64,000 nucleotides of DNA from an uncultured Coriobacteriaceae bacterium. GTDB lineage: Bacteria > Actinomycetota > Coriobacteriia > Coriobacteriales > Atopobiaceae. Of this stretch, positions 34,307 to 43,116 are shown piece after piece; the stretch's first letter is position 1; the number at the start of each line of letters is the position of its first letter. The notes beneath the pieces are model-generated. The model had not been told where the DNA came from, made no database searches, and was given only the letters and a program-made list of their open reading frames with translations. Both the position numbers and the translations under genes were made by a program. The stretch spans positions 1 through 64,000 of the forward strand of contig CADBYM010000006.1 of the NCBI GenBank assembly GCA_902798915.1, given 5' to 3'.

Positions 34307-35326
34307 ATGGAGTTGCCGCACATAGACCTACCGAATATTGAGTTGCCACACGTTGGTTTGCCGCACGTAGCGTTGCCAAATGTGGAATTGCCCCGCATCG
34401 GTCTGCCCCATGTCGATCTGCCCATGCAGGTGAAGCCCTACTCGAGGATGGACGAGATACCGAGTGGTACCGCATCGGACGTCATCGTGGACGGCTGTCT
34501 CGTCCTCGAGGGCGGCGCCTTCCGTGGATTGTACACGCAGGGGTTTCTCGACGCTATGATGCTGAACGACCTCAATCTGCAATGCGTCATCGGTGTCTCC
34601 GCCGGAGCGTTAAGCGCCATGAGCTATGTGAGCGGTCAGATTGGTCACTCGGCACGCGTCAACATCGGTTATCGTCACGACAGCCGCTACATTGGCGCGA
34701 AGGCATTGCTCCACAGTCGTAGCCCACTCGACGTCGGATTCCTCACCGAGGACCGCGGCGTGTTTGAGCCCCTAGACGAGGAGCGCTTCAACCAGCCCGG
34801 GCGGCGCTTCGTGGCAGTCGCCACCAACTGCCTCACCGGAGAGCCCACCTACTTCGAGCGCGGGAAGTGCAGCGACATCATGCTCGCCACGCGCGCATCC
34901 GCCACCATCCCGCTCATCTCACCCATGGTCGACATCGACGGCACACCTTATCTCGACGGAGGATGCTCGTGCAAGATTCCCTATCAGTGGGCACTCGACC
35001 AAGGCTTCCAGAGGATCCTGGCAGTGCGCACCCGCGAGCGGGAGTATCGGAAGGAGCCGAAGGAGGATGCTACCGCACTCAAGGTCTACCGCGCATATCC
35101 CGAGTTTGCCCACAGGCTCTCTGTGAGCAACTTCTCCTACAACGCCCAGTGCGACGAGCTCGAACAGCTCGTCGCCGAGGGAAAGCTCATGCAGATTGCG
35201 CCTTCCGAGCCGGTTCGCATATCCAACCTCGAAGGTGACCTCGAGAAGCTCGGATCGCTTTACTGGCTGGGATATCAAGACTGCCTCGACCACATGGATG
35301 ACCTCAGGGCCTACTTCTTGGGATGA
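34307..35326 (+). CDS. Patatin-like phospholipase with N-terminal Leu-Pro repeats
   Basis: 339 residues; AGGAGG ribosome site. Catalytic features of patatins are complete: oxyanion loop LEGGAFRGLYTQG, nucleophile elbow GVSAG, and DGG motif in YLDGGCS with the catalytic Asp. Residues 2-~40 are eight tandem pentapeptides of the form L-P-(H/N/R)-(I/V)-x, unusual for this family. Lipid acyl hydrolase of the cytoplasmic or membrane-associated RssA/YjjU type; substrate unknown. The repeats may form an adhesive or membrane-binding strand. Confidence 0.9.
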   Translation: MELPHIDLPNIELPHVGLPHVALPNVELPRIGLPHVDLPMQVKPYSRMDEIPSGTASDVIVDGCLVLEGGAFRGLYTQGFLDAMMLNDLNLQCVIGVSAGALSAMSYVSGQIGHSARVNIGYRHDSRYIGAKALLHSRSPLDVGFLTEDRGVFEPLDEERFNQPGRRFVAVATNCLTGEPTYFERGKCSDIMLATRASATIPLISPMVDIDGTPYLDGGCSCKIPYQWALDQGFQRILAVRTREREYRKEPKEDATALKVYRAYPEFAHRLSVSNFSYNAQCDELEQLVAEGKLMQIAPSEPVRISNLEGDLEKLGSLYWLGYQDCLDHMDDLRAYFLG

Positions 35327-35461
35327 GCGTCCCGAGATCACTCCACAAGACGCCAAGATTCATTGCGCCCACCTAATTGACCTGAGACATACCCACGCAT
35401 TGCGCATACAAGAGATTGCAAGGCCAGCTCCAAAGAAAGGCAAAGACGAAAAGAGGGAACC

Positions 35462-35758
35462 ATGCAGATTAAGGACATTCTTTCGCAAGTTGGAGAAGAC
35501 AAGATTCGCCAAGCCATCGAGTCCGACAATCCCGACGAGCTTCATGAGCTCATGGAAGACGAGGGCATATCGCTGAGCGACGAGCAGCTCGACTACATTG
35601 CAGGCGGAATCCTCAAGCCGAGGGAAGAGGGTCGTCGACTGGTTATCCGTCCGCGTAAGCGGAGGGTCTCGAATGACGAAGAGAACGAGAACGCCAGCAA
35701 GAGCTCGCCGGGAGAGATCATCTGGCCCGACGATCCAAACATCACCGAGCTTCCCTAA
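35462..35758 (+). CDS. Nif11-like leader peptide with double-Gly motif (putative RiPP precursor)
   Basis: 98 residues; GAGGGA ribosome site five bases before ATG. The first 49 residues form an acidic helical leader, with DNPDELHELMEDEGISLSDE then QLDYIAGG, which is the Nif11-like/NHLP leader ending (LSDEELxxVAGG) known from ribosomally made, post-translationally modified peptides. After the double Gly comes a ~49-residue segment that is first very basic (RRLVIRPRKRR), then acidic and Asn/Pro-rich (SPGEIIWPDDPNITELP). It has no cysteine, so no thioether-type product. It is followed after one base by a Fic gene, which could be its modifying enzyme. Precursor identity is inference from the leader. 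Confidence 0.65.
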   Translation: MQIKDILSQVGEDKIRQAIESDNPDELHELMEDEGISLSDEQLDYIAGGILKPREEGRRLVIRPRKRRVSNDEENENASKSSPGEIIWPDDPNITELP

Positions 35759-35759
35759 C

Positions 35760-36671
35760 ATGCAGGACTCACCCGACAGCGCAGTTTTGCCAGATGCCCC
35801 ACGTCTCACGGACATCTGCATCTCCTCCGAGCACAGGCTCCTGAATGACGATATCCTCACGAGATTGCGTCACGACGACAGCATCTCATCCCTTGTTGAG
35901 GACATGCGCAAGGACGAGGCCCTTGCGACGGAAAGGGCGAAGAACCTCGGCGACGTTCGAGTACACCTCGCTTGTCGCCGAGAGATCGTCTTTCCTTTGG
36001 AGGAAGAGGGTATAGAGCCCCCACGAGCGACGTTGAGTCCCGCTGAGTTCTTGCAAGCCATCTACCAGCTTCCCCGCACACCACGGACCGCTTCGCTGCG
36101 CAGGTTGGTGCGCGAGGTCGCGCGAACCTATGCACGAGCGTGCGTGAACGATCTATCCATTCCCACAGAGCCCGATGGCTTCCCTGCCATGTGGGACAGA
36201 ACCATGGAAGGCGAGCCACTCTGGAGTGAGGACCAACCTGCGTCGGCATTTCGCACCAAGGCGGCGAGAATTCTGAGCGGCAGTTCCCCCTCGACCGTTT
36301 TGCAGCAGTGCGCAGACCCAGCCGACTACGAAATGGAGCTTTCGCTCCTGCTGTCCTTCCTCAAAGACAAAACCGTTGCTCTGGAAGTCCGCGCCACCTG
36401 CGGGTACGCGCTCTTCGAGTGGATTCACCCCTTCTTGGACGGAAACGGTCACGTGGGAAGGACGCTTCTCCTCACGCTCTTGCAAGACACCTACTCGCTC
36501 GCCTCGATGGTCTGGTTCTCCCAGGCACTCGTCTGGGAGAGGGGTAGAACCTCCGGCCTCTTCGCCCCACTCCGCAATGGCAACGGCACGCTCGTCGGCT
36601 TTTGCCGCGCCATGCTCGAGCAACTGCACGAAGCGCAGGGACTTGCGCTCGACATGCTCATGGAAGCCTGA
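35760..36671 (+). CDS. Fic-family enzyme, divergent active site (GNGH)
   Basis: 303 residues from ATG 35760, which lies one base after the leader-peptide stop with no separate ribosome site, so translation is probably coupled. The frame is open further upstream through the leader gene but reads as nonsense there. Fic motif is HPFLDGNGHVGR from residue 223: the catalytic His, Asp and final Arg are kept, but the Arg that usually follows GNG (phosphate contact) is His231. N-terminal ~150 residues are unlike common Fic proteins, and no (S/T)xxxE(G/N) inhibitory motif is evident. Substrate may be the adjoining peptide, with AMP or another phosphate donor; this is an inference from operon structure. 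Confidence 0.75.
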   Translation: MQDSPDSAVLPDAPRLTDICISSEHRLLNDDILTRLRHDDSISSLVEDMRKDEALATERAKNLGDVRVHLACRREIVFPLEEEGIEPPRATLSPAEFLQAIYQLPRTPRTASLRRLVREVARTYARACVNDLSIPTEPDGFPAMWDRTMEGEPLWSEDQPASAFRTKAARILSGSSPSTVLQQCADPADYEMELSLLLSFLKDKTVALEVRATCGYALFEWIHPFLDGNGHVGRTLLLTLLQDTYSLASMVWFSQALVWERGRTSGLFAPLRNGNGTLVGFCRAMLEQLHEAQGLALDMLMEA

Positions 36672-36726
36672 CCAACGGCTACGCCGCGGAGCCTCCCCGA
36701 CTTTGGCGGCACAACACCCTAGCCGC

Positions 36727-38127
36727 TCACCACTGCCTGCGCGAAGCAAGGTCACCGTTGTCGGCCGACGCTACGATGCGATAGTACGTGCGCGAGGTGA
36801 GAAGATAGACCAAGAGGTAGAGCGTCCCGTACGCGAGCAGGGTGAGCACGGCACACGTCACGACGAAGCCCAAATCAGTGATGCCAAAGACCATCAAGAT
36901 TTTGCTCGTCATGGGCAGGGCCGCACATAGGTGGCATGCCGCCAGCGCGAGTGGCGGCAGGAACACCAGGGAGATTTGGCCGCGAACTGCCATCGCGACC
37001 TCGTCCTCCGACATTCCGACCTGTCGCATGATGGCAAAGGCTCGGGCATCCTCGTATCCCTCCGACACCTGCTTGTAGTAGATGATCAGGGTCACCACCA
37101 TGAGGAAGAGGATGCTCAGAAAGAGGCCTACGAAGAAGTAGGCACTCATGAGCGAACGGACTTCTGGAGCGCCCTCCCGCATCGCGTCCGAAACTGCCCC
37201 GACGTACATGCAGAGCGTAGTCGAGGCGGTCACGAGCGCCATCGTGGAGAGGACGCATATGGTAGCGAGCCCGGCGGCGTTACGCCTCATGCGGTGAAGC
37301 ATGCTCGCCACGGCAAAGAAGTGCTGGGGCCGATAGTAATACTCCTTGTCGGCACGAAGCCGCTTGAGCACCGCGATGCTCGCTGAGGAGAACAAGCAGT
37401 AGGTCGCCACGATGACCAGCAGCACGGCCGCGAGAAACCTGCCGAGGCTCTGAAGCGGATTGGTAAAGATCGAGATGAAGTAACCGGTTGCCAGGAGCAC
37501 AAAACCCAAGACGGCGACAAGCCGCGAGGTTCGCGGCTCGCGATCGCCGACGTCAGTGCCGTGCAACAGCTCGATGGGCCGCACGAGGCTCACGCGGCCG
37601 AGATTGCTCAGAAGCGTCAGCAGGAGTATGAACCCGTAGACAAAGACTGTGTAGAGAACCGCAATCCGAGGCACCTCAAAGCCGAGCGAAACATCCGCCT
37701 GCACGACGGCGCAAAAGAGGGCGCTGAAGAGTCGCGAGAGTCCGATTCCCAGCACCAGACCGCCACCGATGGCAATCACACCGACGAAGGCCGCCTCCCG
37801 ACGAAGTAGCTTCCTCAGATGGCGCCGCTCCATACCGAGGATGCGGTAGAGGCCAAGCTCATGGTGCCGGCGCTTCATGAGGAAGCTGTTGGTATAGAAG
37901 AAGAGAAAGACCGAGAAGAGGTCGACCGCCAGCACGACGACCGACAACAGACCATGTACGGACGAGGAGCCCGGAAGCTGTTCCATGCCGTGGTTCATGT
38001 TGAGGAACTGTATGTCGTAATGGAGCGCGACAACAACCATGCAGGAAAGCAGGTATGGTAGGTAGGAGCGGGCATTGAGGCGGAAGGATTGCGCCGCAAG
38101 CCTTGCATACAAAAAGCGGCTACGCAT
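36727..38127 (-). CDS. ABC transporter permease (FtsX/BceB-like)
   Basis: 466 residues from ATG 38127, eight bases inside the end of the ATPase gene. About eight to ten hydrophobic helices; KRRHHELGLYRILGMERRHL after helix 2 is the FtsX/MacB-family cytoplasmic signature, repeated in weaker form near the C-terminus (AFAIMRQVGMSEDEV). BceB-type permeases handle antimicrobial peptides and typically have a large external loop; this one is shorter than typical BceB (~650). Likely partner of the upstream ATPase in peptide export or resistance. Confidence 0.85.
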   Translation of the reverse strand: MRSRFLYARLAAQSFRLNARSYLPYLLSCMVVVALHYDIQFLNMNHGMEQLPGSSSVHGLLSVVVLAVDLFSVFLFFYTNSFLMKRRHHELGLYRILGMERRHLRKLLRREAAFVGVIAIGGGLVLGIGLSRLFSALFCAVVQADVSLGFEVPRIAVLYTVFVYGFILLLTLLSNLGRVSLVRPIELLHGTDVGDREPRTSRLVAVLGFVLLATGYFISIFTNPLQSLGRFLAAVLLVIVATYCLFSSASIAVLKRLRADKEYYYRPQHFFAVASMLHRMRRNAAGLATICVLSTMALVTASTTLCMYVGAVSDAMREGAPEVRSLMSAYFFVGLFLSILFLMVVTLIIYYKQVSEGYEDARAFAIMRQVGMSEDEVAMAVRGQISLVFLPPLALAACHLCAALPMTSKILMVFGITDLGFVVTCAVLTLLAYGTLYLLVYLLTSRTYYRIVASADNGDLASRRQW

Positions 38128-38923
38128 TGGACGGCCGATCTCGCCGAGGACGATCGGACCCACGACCAGAGGCGCGACCGACCGTCGCGGCAAGCGCACG
38201 CGAGACGGCCGCATAGAGCTCCTCGGGAGTATGCTCGCCGCGTCGAATCTGACGGTAGACCCGTCCGTCCTTGAGGAAGAGCACGCGCGTGGCATAGCTC
38301 GCCGCGCCCACGCTATGGGTGACCATCACTATGGTCTGGCCGCGTGCGTTCATGCGTTCGAGTGTCGCCAGAAGGCTCTCGGAAGCGCGCGAGTCGAGCG
38401 CCCCCGTCGGCTCATCGGCCAAGAGGATGGACGGACGAGTGATGAGCGCACGTGCCATGGCAACGCGCTGCTTCTGCCCACCGGACAGCTCGTAGGGGTA
38501 TTGGTCCGCGAGCTGCTCGATGCCCAGCACCTTGAGCAACGGCATGAGTCGCCGCTCCATCTCCTCGTGCGGGGTGTTCGCCAGCACAAGCGGCAAGAAG
38601 ACATTGTCTCGGACGGTGAGGGCATCGAGCAGATTGAAGTCCTGGAAGACGAACCCCAGATGCTCGCGACGGAAGGATGCCAAGTCCCGCTCCCGGGCGT
38701 GCGCGATGTCCTTGCCCTCCAAGAGCACTTGTCCCGACGTGGGCGCATCGAGGGCCGCCAAGATGTTGAGCAGCGTGGTCTTGCCCGAACCGCTCTCCCC
38801 CATTATGGCGACGAACTCGCCCCTCCTCACCGAGAAGGACACGTCGCGAAGCGCCTCGACGCCCACGCCAACAAGCCGGGGCCTATAGACCTTCTTGACA
38901 TTCTTTACCTCAAGCAACGCCAT
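38120..38923 (-). CDS. ABC transporter ATPase (BceA/LolD/MacB class)
   Basis: 267 residues from ATG 38923 with GGAAGGG ribosome site. Walker A MGESGSGKTTLLNIL, signature ELSGGQKQRVAMARAL and Walker B ILLADEPTGALDS, with switch His in VMVTHS. The Q-loop reads VFQDFNLLDALTV. This is the MacB/LolD/BceA class that pairs with FtsX-type permeases. The C-terminal ~30 residues are basic and extra to the family. Located directly downstream of the second double-Gly peptide on the same strand. Confidence 0.95.
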   Translation of the reverse strand: MALLEVKNVKKVYRPRLVGVGVEALRDVSFSVRRGEFVAIMGESGSGKTTLLNILAALDAPTSGQVLLEGKDIAHARERDLASFRREHLGFVFQDFNLLDALTVRDNVFLPLVLANTPHEEMERRLMPLLKVLGIEQLADQYPYELSGGQKQRVAMARALITRPSILLADEPTGALDSRASESLLATLERMNARGQTIVMVTHSVGAASYATRVLFLKDGRVYRQIRRGEHTPEELYAAVSRALAATVGRASGRGSDRPRRDRPSNA

Positions 38924-39054
38924 GGGCGCCCTTCCATACGATGGGTCCCGTTCCATCACCTCTGTTGAACGGCACGCCCCTCCGATTCCGAGGTGCGAGC
39001 AGCCGCTTCATGCACTACTTGCGCACCACAGCAGGCCACTTGCACAAAGGGCAC

Positions 39055-39366
39055 CTAGTTGTCCCAGTTTTCCGCAACGTAGCGGAATTTGTCCATCTCC
39101 AGCTGGTACTCCGGACTGTGGGCCCCATACTGACCATAAATCGCGTTGCTGGAATGGATGTATATCTCCATAATATAGTCCTTGTTCTTGCCAGACTTCT
39201 TGGCCTCGGCAATCACATGCTTCATTTCCTCTGCCACAGCCTCTGGGTTGTATGCATCCGGATTATACCCCCCGGCAATACCATCCAGAATCGCATCAGG
39301 AAGCTCGGACTCGACGTCGTTCTCGGTCAATTCCTGAATCAGTTCCTGCTCGGGCTGCTTGCTCAC
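39055..39366 (-). CDS. Second double-Gly leader peptide (putative)
   Basis: 103 residues from a GTG at 39366 with AAAGG eight bases ahead; the longer upstream frame is unlikely. Residues 10-33 read as an acidic helix ending LPDAILDGIAGG, matching the Nif11/bacteriocin-type double-glycine leader ending. The remaining ~70 residues (YNPDAYNPEAVAEEMKHV ... YGQYGAHSPEYQLEMDKF) are Tyr-rich with no Cys. It is upstream of the ABC transporter on the same strand, separated by 131 bases. Precursor status is inference; it could also be a small immunity or signalling protein. Confidence 0.5.
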   Translation of the reverse strand: MSKQPEQELIQELTENDVESELPDAILDGIAGGYNPDAYNPEAVAEEMKHVIAEAKKSGKNKDYIMEIYIHSSNAIYGQYGAHSPEYQLEMDKFRYVAENWDN

Positions 39367-39529
39367 GATATGTACCTTTCGTTTGATGTGCCTTATCATT
39401 GTCCTCATTAATGGTACGCAGGCCGAACACTCGTGTCTCAAAATAGAATGGACCACATGGAAGCGTCCCGACGCCGCCAACTCCCCCGCGTCGCATAGGA
39501 ACCACTACAGAATCCCATACGCTCACGGG

Positions 39530-41655
39530 CTATGCCTTCGGACCCCAGATGACGATGCGCTCCTCAGGCGCGAGGTACATACCGTCGCCCTCCGTCACGC
39601 CAAACACGTCGTATAGGGCATCGTACATCTGCGCGTTCACGTTCATGCGAAGGTGGGCGAGCGGATGTGTGTCCACTAGCTGGTACGGTAGGTAGTCCCC
39701 GGTTATCACCTGTGCCCACCCGATCGATGCCCGATCAAAGAAGCCGACATAGTCGAAGTTGTCGGTCCTCGACGCGAGTTCGAGGCAAGCCTGCATGCCC
39801 GAGAGATCCGCTGCCGCTTCACCGACAACCAGTTGACCGTTGACCATCTGACCCGGCGTGACCTCGATCTTGCCGTAATACAGGGCGAGGGTAGAGCACT
39901 TCAGGACAAATGCGTCCACATCGGCATCGGCATACACGGGATTCGCCACGCCATATGCGTCTGTCTGGGAGCCCGTATAGTCGAAGCCATGGCTGATCTC
40001 GTGCGCGATGGTCCAGCCGGCACCCGCAAGCAGCTCGGCATCGGTCATCTCGTCGATATAGATGATGCTGGAGATAAAGCCAGGCAGGATATTGATGGAA
40101 TTGTTCGCCGGATCGTAGAAGGCATTGTTGAGGGTGGGCGCAAAAGAAAGCCACGTTTCTCCGCCCGAGGCAGGCTGGTTGACCAGCTTGCTCTCGCAGT
40201 CGTATCGGTATTGCTTGAGCTTGAGGTAGTTGGAGAAGAGCGTGCCACCCTCCTCCGTCGGCGTCAGCTCCAGCTCACTATAGTCAAGGTAGCCGTTTGC
40301 GGGCTCCAGCACGTTGAGCGTCATGTTCTCGAGCTTCTCGATGATTCGCCCCTTGGATTCCTTGCCCATCCACCCCGTGCTCTGAACGAGGTCCTTGTAT
40401 GCGTCGACAAGGTCCTTCGAGAGAGCCGTAAGACGAGACTTGCACCTTGCCCCCAGCACGTCGTCGACGTAGGTCTTGGCGACAACGTTGGAGAGCGTAT
40501 CGAGGCTCGTGCAGGCAGTGAAGGCAAAGTCCTCCTCATCGACAACGGATTGGTCGCTCTCCCCCTGCATGGCGCCTTCGGCCGTTGGGTCACGATACGG
40601 GCGCGTCTCGCCGAGCACCCTTGCCTTAGCAGCAAGCTTGATCACGTCCAGATTGTCCTCCGTCCACAGGTCACCAAAGGCCTCGAGCCAGTCCCTGTCG
40701 ACCCAGTACGTCGTTGCTTCGCCCTTTCCCATCTTGTCGAGGGTCTCCTTCAACGGAAAGGAGGGGGCAAGGGCGCACGTCTCGTCAAGCGTGAAGTAGC
40801 TGTCTCGCGCTACCTCTGCCGCATAGCCATAATCGGCATTGAGGTACGTGCTCGTCGCGTCGAGGCATTGCCCGTGCGTCATCTCGAAGGTGAGGAGCTG
40901 CCCCACGGCGTTCTGTGCCTCGCCCTCGCGCATGCCCGCGTTCATGAGGTCGACCGTTGGAGTCTGTGCCATGGTCTGCAGCACGGCATCTAAGTGTTCC
41001 CGCTCCTGAGGATCTTCAGAGTTCTGGTAGTACATGCCGCCATCGAAGAGTGCGTCGCAGAACACGAAGTTCGGGTTGACGTTCACGATGCTAAGGGCAC
41101 GGGTGTCGTTGATGGACACGGTTCCCAAGATGAACGGGCTAAACGGGAAGTCGTCTGCCACAAGCAGCGCGTTCATCTCCTCAATTGTGGTCACCGCGTC
41201 GATGCGATCGAGATACGGCTGCACCTCAGATAGTCCCACCGCTCGCAGGGCTTCGCCGTCGGCCGCCTGTCCATAGAAGATGCGCAGCTGGTCGAGGTCG
41301 TGTCCGGACTTGGACGTGTCTTTGATGATGTACGTGATTGCATCTCGTAGGAGTAATCATCGAGCATCGAGGTATTGTTGCCCTGATGGGAGGAGAGGTA
41401 GTCATAGCAGTAGTGCGCATAGAGGTCGTCCTTGGCCGCGGGCCGCACTGGCGGCAGGTTATCGGAGAGAATCGACGTCACCCAGGGATGCCCGTAGAGA
41501 CTCTCCGCCGCCGGCCCCGTTACCGCCTCGGTTGCCGTACCAGTACCGTCCCCCAAGGGAGTCGCGGAGTCTCCTCCCCCAACGCCGCAAGCCGCTAAGA
41601 CCAGGGACAACACCAACACAACGACCAGCCCTGTCAACTTCCTTGGCTGCCACAT
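39530..41655 (-). pseudogene. pepO: M13-family metallopeptidase lipoprotein, frameshifted
   Basis: The N-terminal part, from ATG 41655, encodes a lipoprotein signal peptide (LVLSLVLAACG) and the start of the M13 (neprilysin/PepO) domain. The frame breaks around 41336-41344: after LDDYSYE one must shift by one base to read AITYIIKDTSKSGHDLDQL, and the second frame then runs to 39530. The zinc site is intact: IAHEISHGFD (HExxH) and GEAAADLSGMQ (ExxxD). Reconstructed length ~708 residues fits the family (~650-700). So either a recent single-base deletion or a sequencing error; if genuine, translation restart at an internal GTG/ATG would give a signal-less enzyme. Confidence 0.85.
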
Positions 41656-41692
41656 GTCGCTCTCATCTCTCAGTGACCTGTCCCCCGGCTCG

Positions 41693-43012
41693 CTAGAGGG
41701 TGAACTCCGCATAGCCCGGGGCAACGTCCGCCTCGTCATCAGGCATGTCCGACGAGGCATGCACGAAATCATCCGAACCAATGAGCCCCGCCACCGTGAT
41801 GCTGGGATTCTGCCACATGATGTCGAGCATCTCGATGAAGTCTCGAATGACCTCGCGCGGCGTGATGTGGCTCTGAGCCCCCACGCGTCCCAGCTCGAGT
41901 TGCAGGAACTCCGCCAAGTCATCCTCCGTGAGGCAGCGCGCATAACCAAAGAGGTCGGCATGAATGTCGGCAAGCTTCTCTATGAGCACGAACAGCTCCT
42001 CGTGCGTAAGCGGCTGTAGGCGAATGACCGGCGCGAGCAGGTCGAGCATACCCTCCCGGCCAAAGCGACCTTGCGTAAGCCGCGAACGCAGGGCCTCGTA
42101 AGAGTACAGACCGCGCCGTCGGTCCTCGATGGCCTGCGGCGTGCCTCCCATGATGATGCCGAGATGCTGGGCACGCCCCTGCATGGCATCGTTGTACATG
42201 GCGAGAATCGTCTCGTAGTTGTACTGGCGACTGATGGCGTTGGGAATCTTGTACAGATTGACGAGCTCGTCTACGAGCACCACAAGGCCCGCATATCCTG
42301 CGCCAACAAGGAAGCGCGCGAGCAGCTTGACGTAGTCGTACCAGTCCTCGTCACCGATGATGGTGGTAACGCCAAGCTCTTGGCGCGCCTCCGTCTTTGT
42401 ACGGTACTCACCGCGGAACCACTTGGTAACATAAGCCTTCGTCTCGTCATCACCCTCAACGTGCGCACGATAGTACTCCGCGAGCAGCCTGGCGAAGTCG
42501 AAGCCATGCACCATCTCGCGCAGGTCGCCAATGACGACGTAGATGCGTCGCTCGACCTCAGTGGCAAAGCTGGGGTCATCGGGCAGAATCCCGTCAGCTG
42601 CGACTGCGGCCTGCACACCGCTGATCCAGCGATCGAGCACGAGGGTAAGGGCTCCTCCCTCGGGCCGTGTGCGCGTAGAGAGGTTGCGCACGAGCTCGCG
42701 ATACGTAGCCAAGCCCTGCCCCTTCGATCCTTGGAGCCGTCGCTCGGGCGACAGGTCCGCGTCGGCAACCACGAAGTTCTTCCCCATCGCGTGATTGCGG
42801 ATCGTCTGGAGCAGGAAGCTCTTGCCGCTGCCGTAACGCCCCACGACGAAGCGGAACGAAGCACCGCCGTCTGCCACGATGTCGAGGTCGCGTAGTAACG
42901 CGCCAATCTCGGCCTCGCGACCCACGGTGATGTAGGGCAGGCCTACGCGCGGCACGACGCCGCCTTTGAGCGAGTTGATGAGCACGGTTGCGATGCGCTT
43001 TGGTACGGGCAT
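41693..43012 (-). CDS. BREX BrxD-like ATPase (DUF2791)
   Basis: 439 residues from ATG 43012, GGAG five bases upstream (GTG 43018 overlaps the site and is rejected). P-loop VGRYGSGKSFLLQ, Walker B GLVVLVDELVNLYKI, and a sensor segment LGIIMGGTPQAIED match the DUF2791/BrxC-BrxD ATP-binding family. BrxD occurs in type 2 BREX, but here no pglX, pglZ or brxC is next door; the upstream partner is a TerB_N-type protein. This TerB_N + DUF2791 ATPase pair is known as a recurring cassette, sometimes with a helicase. Function of the cassette is not established. Confidence 0.85.
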   Translation of the reverse strand: MPVPKRIATVLINSLKGGVVPRVGLPYITVGREAEIGALLRDLDIVADGGASFRFVVGRYGSGKSFLLQTIRNHAMGKNFVVADADLSPERRLQGSKGQGLATYRELVRNLSTRTRPEGGALTLVLDRWISGVQAAVAADGILPDDPSFATEVERRIYVVIGDLREMVHGFDFARLLAEYYRAHVEGDDETKAYVTKWFRGEYRTKTEARQELGVTTIIGDEDWYDYVKLLARFLVGAGYAGLVVLVDELVNLYKIPNAISRQYNYETILAMYNDAMQGRAQHLGIIMGGTPQAIEDRRRGLYSYEALRSRLTQGRFGREGMLDLLAPVIRLQPLTHEELFVLIEKLADIHADLFGYARCLTEDDLAEFLQLELGRVGAQSHITPREVIRDFIEMLDIMWQNPSITVAGLIGSDDFVHASSDMPDDEADVAPGYAEFTL

Positions 43013-43042
43013 GAGCACTCCTTCACCTTAGTGTAGGTGAAC

Positions 43043-43072
43043 AGTATAGACCTTTGGAGAAGAATAGTACAA
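43043..43072 (-). promoter_or_regulatory. Sigma-70-type promoter
   Basis: TTGTAC and TATACT on the minus strand with an 18-base spacer, about 30 bases ahead of the BrxD-like start. It gives this gene a promoter separate from metK and the TerB_N gene. Confidence 0.55.
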
Positions 43073-43116
43073 GTGTACGTACATCGCCTTGTTTGGATGG
43101 CAGCGCTCGCAAGGAA

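Noticed and set aside
34307-34430. CRISPR-like or DNA satellite array
   Set aside because: The periodicity is 15 bases in frame and encodes the Leu-Pro pentapeptides; no spacers.
39833-40993. 386-codon plus-strand frame
   Set aside because: Antisense to the M13 peptidase with intact HExxH site.
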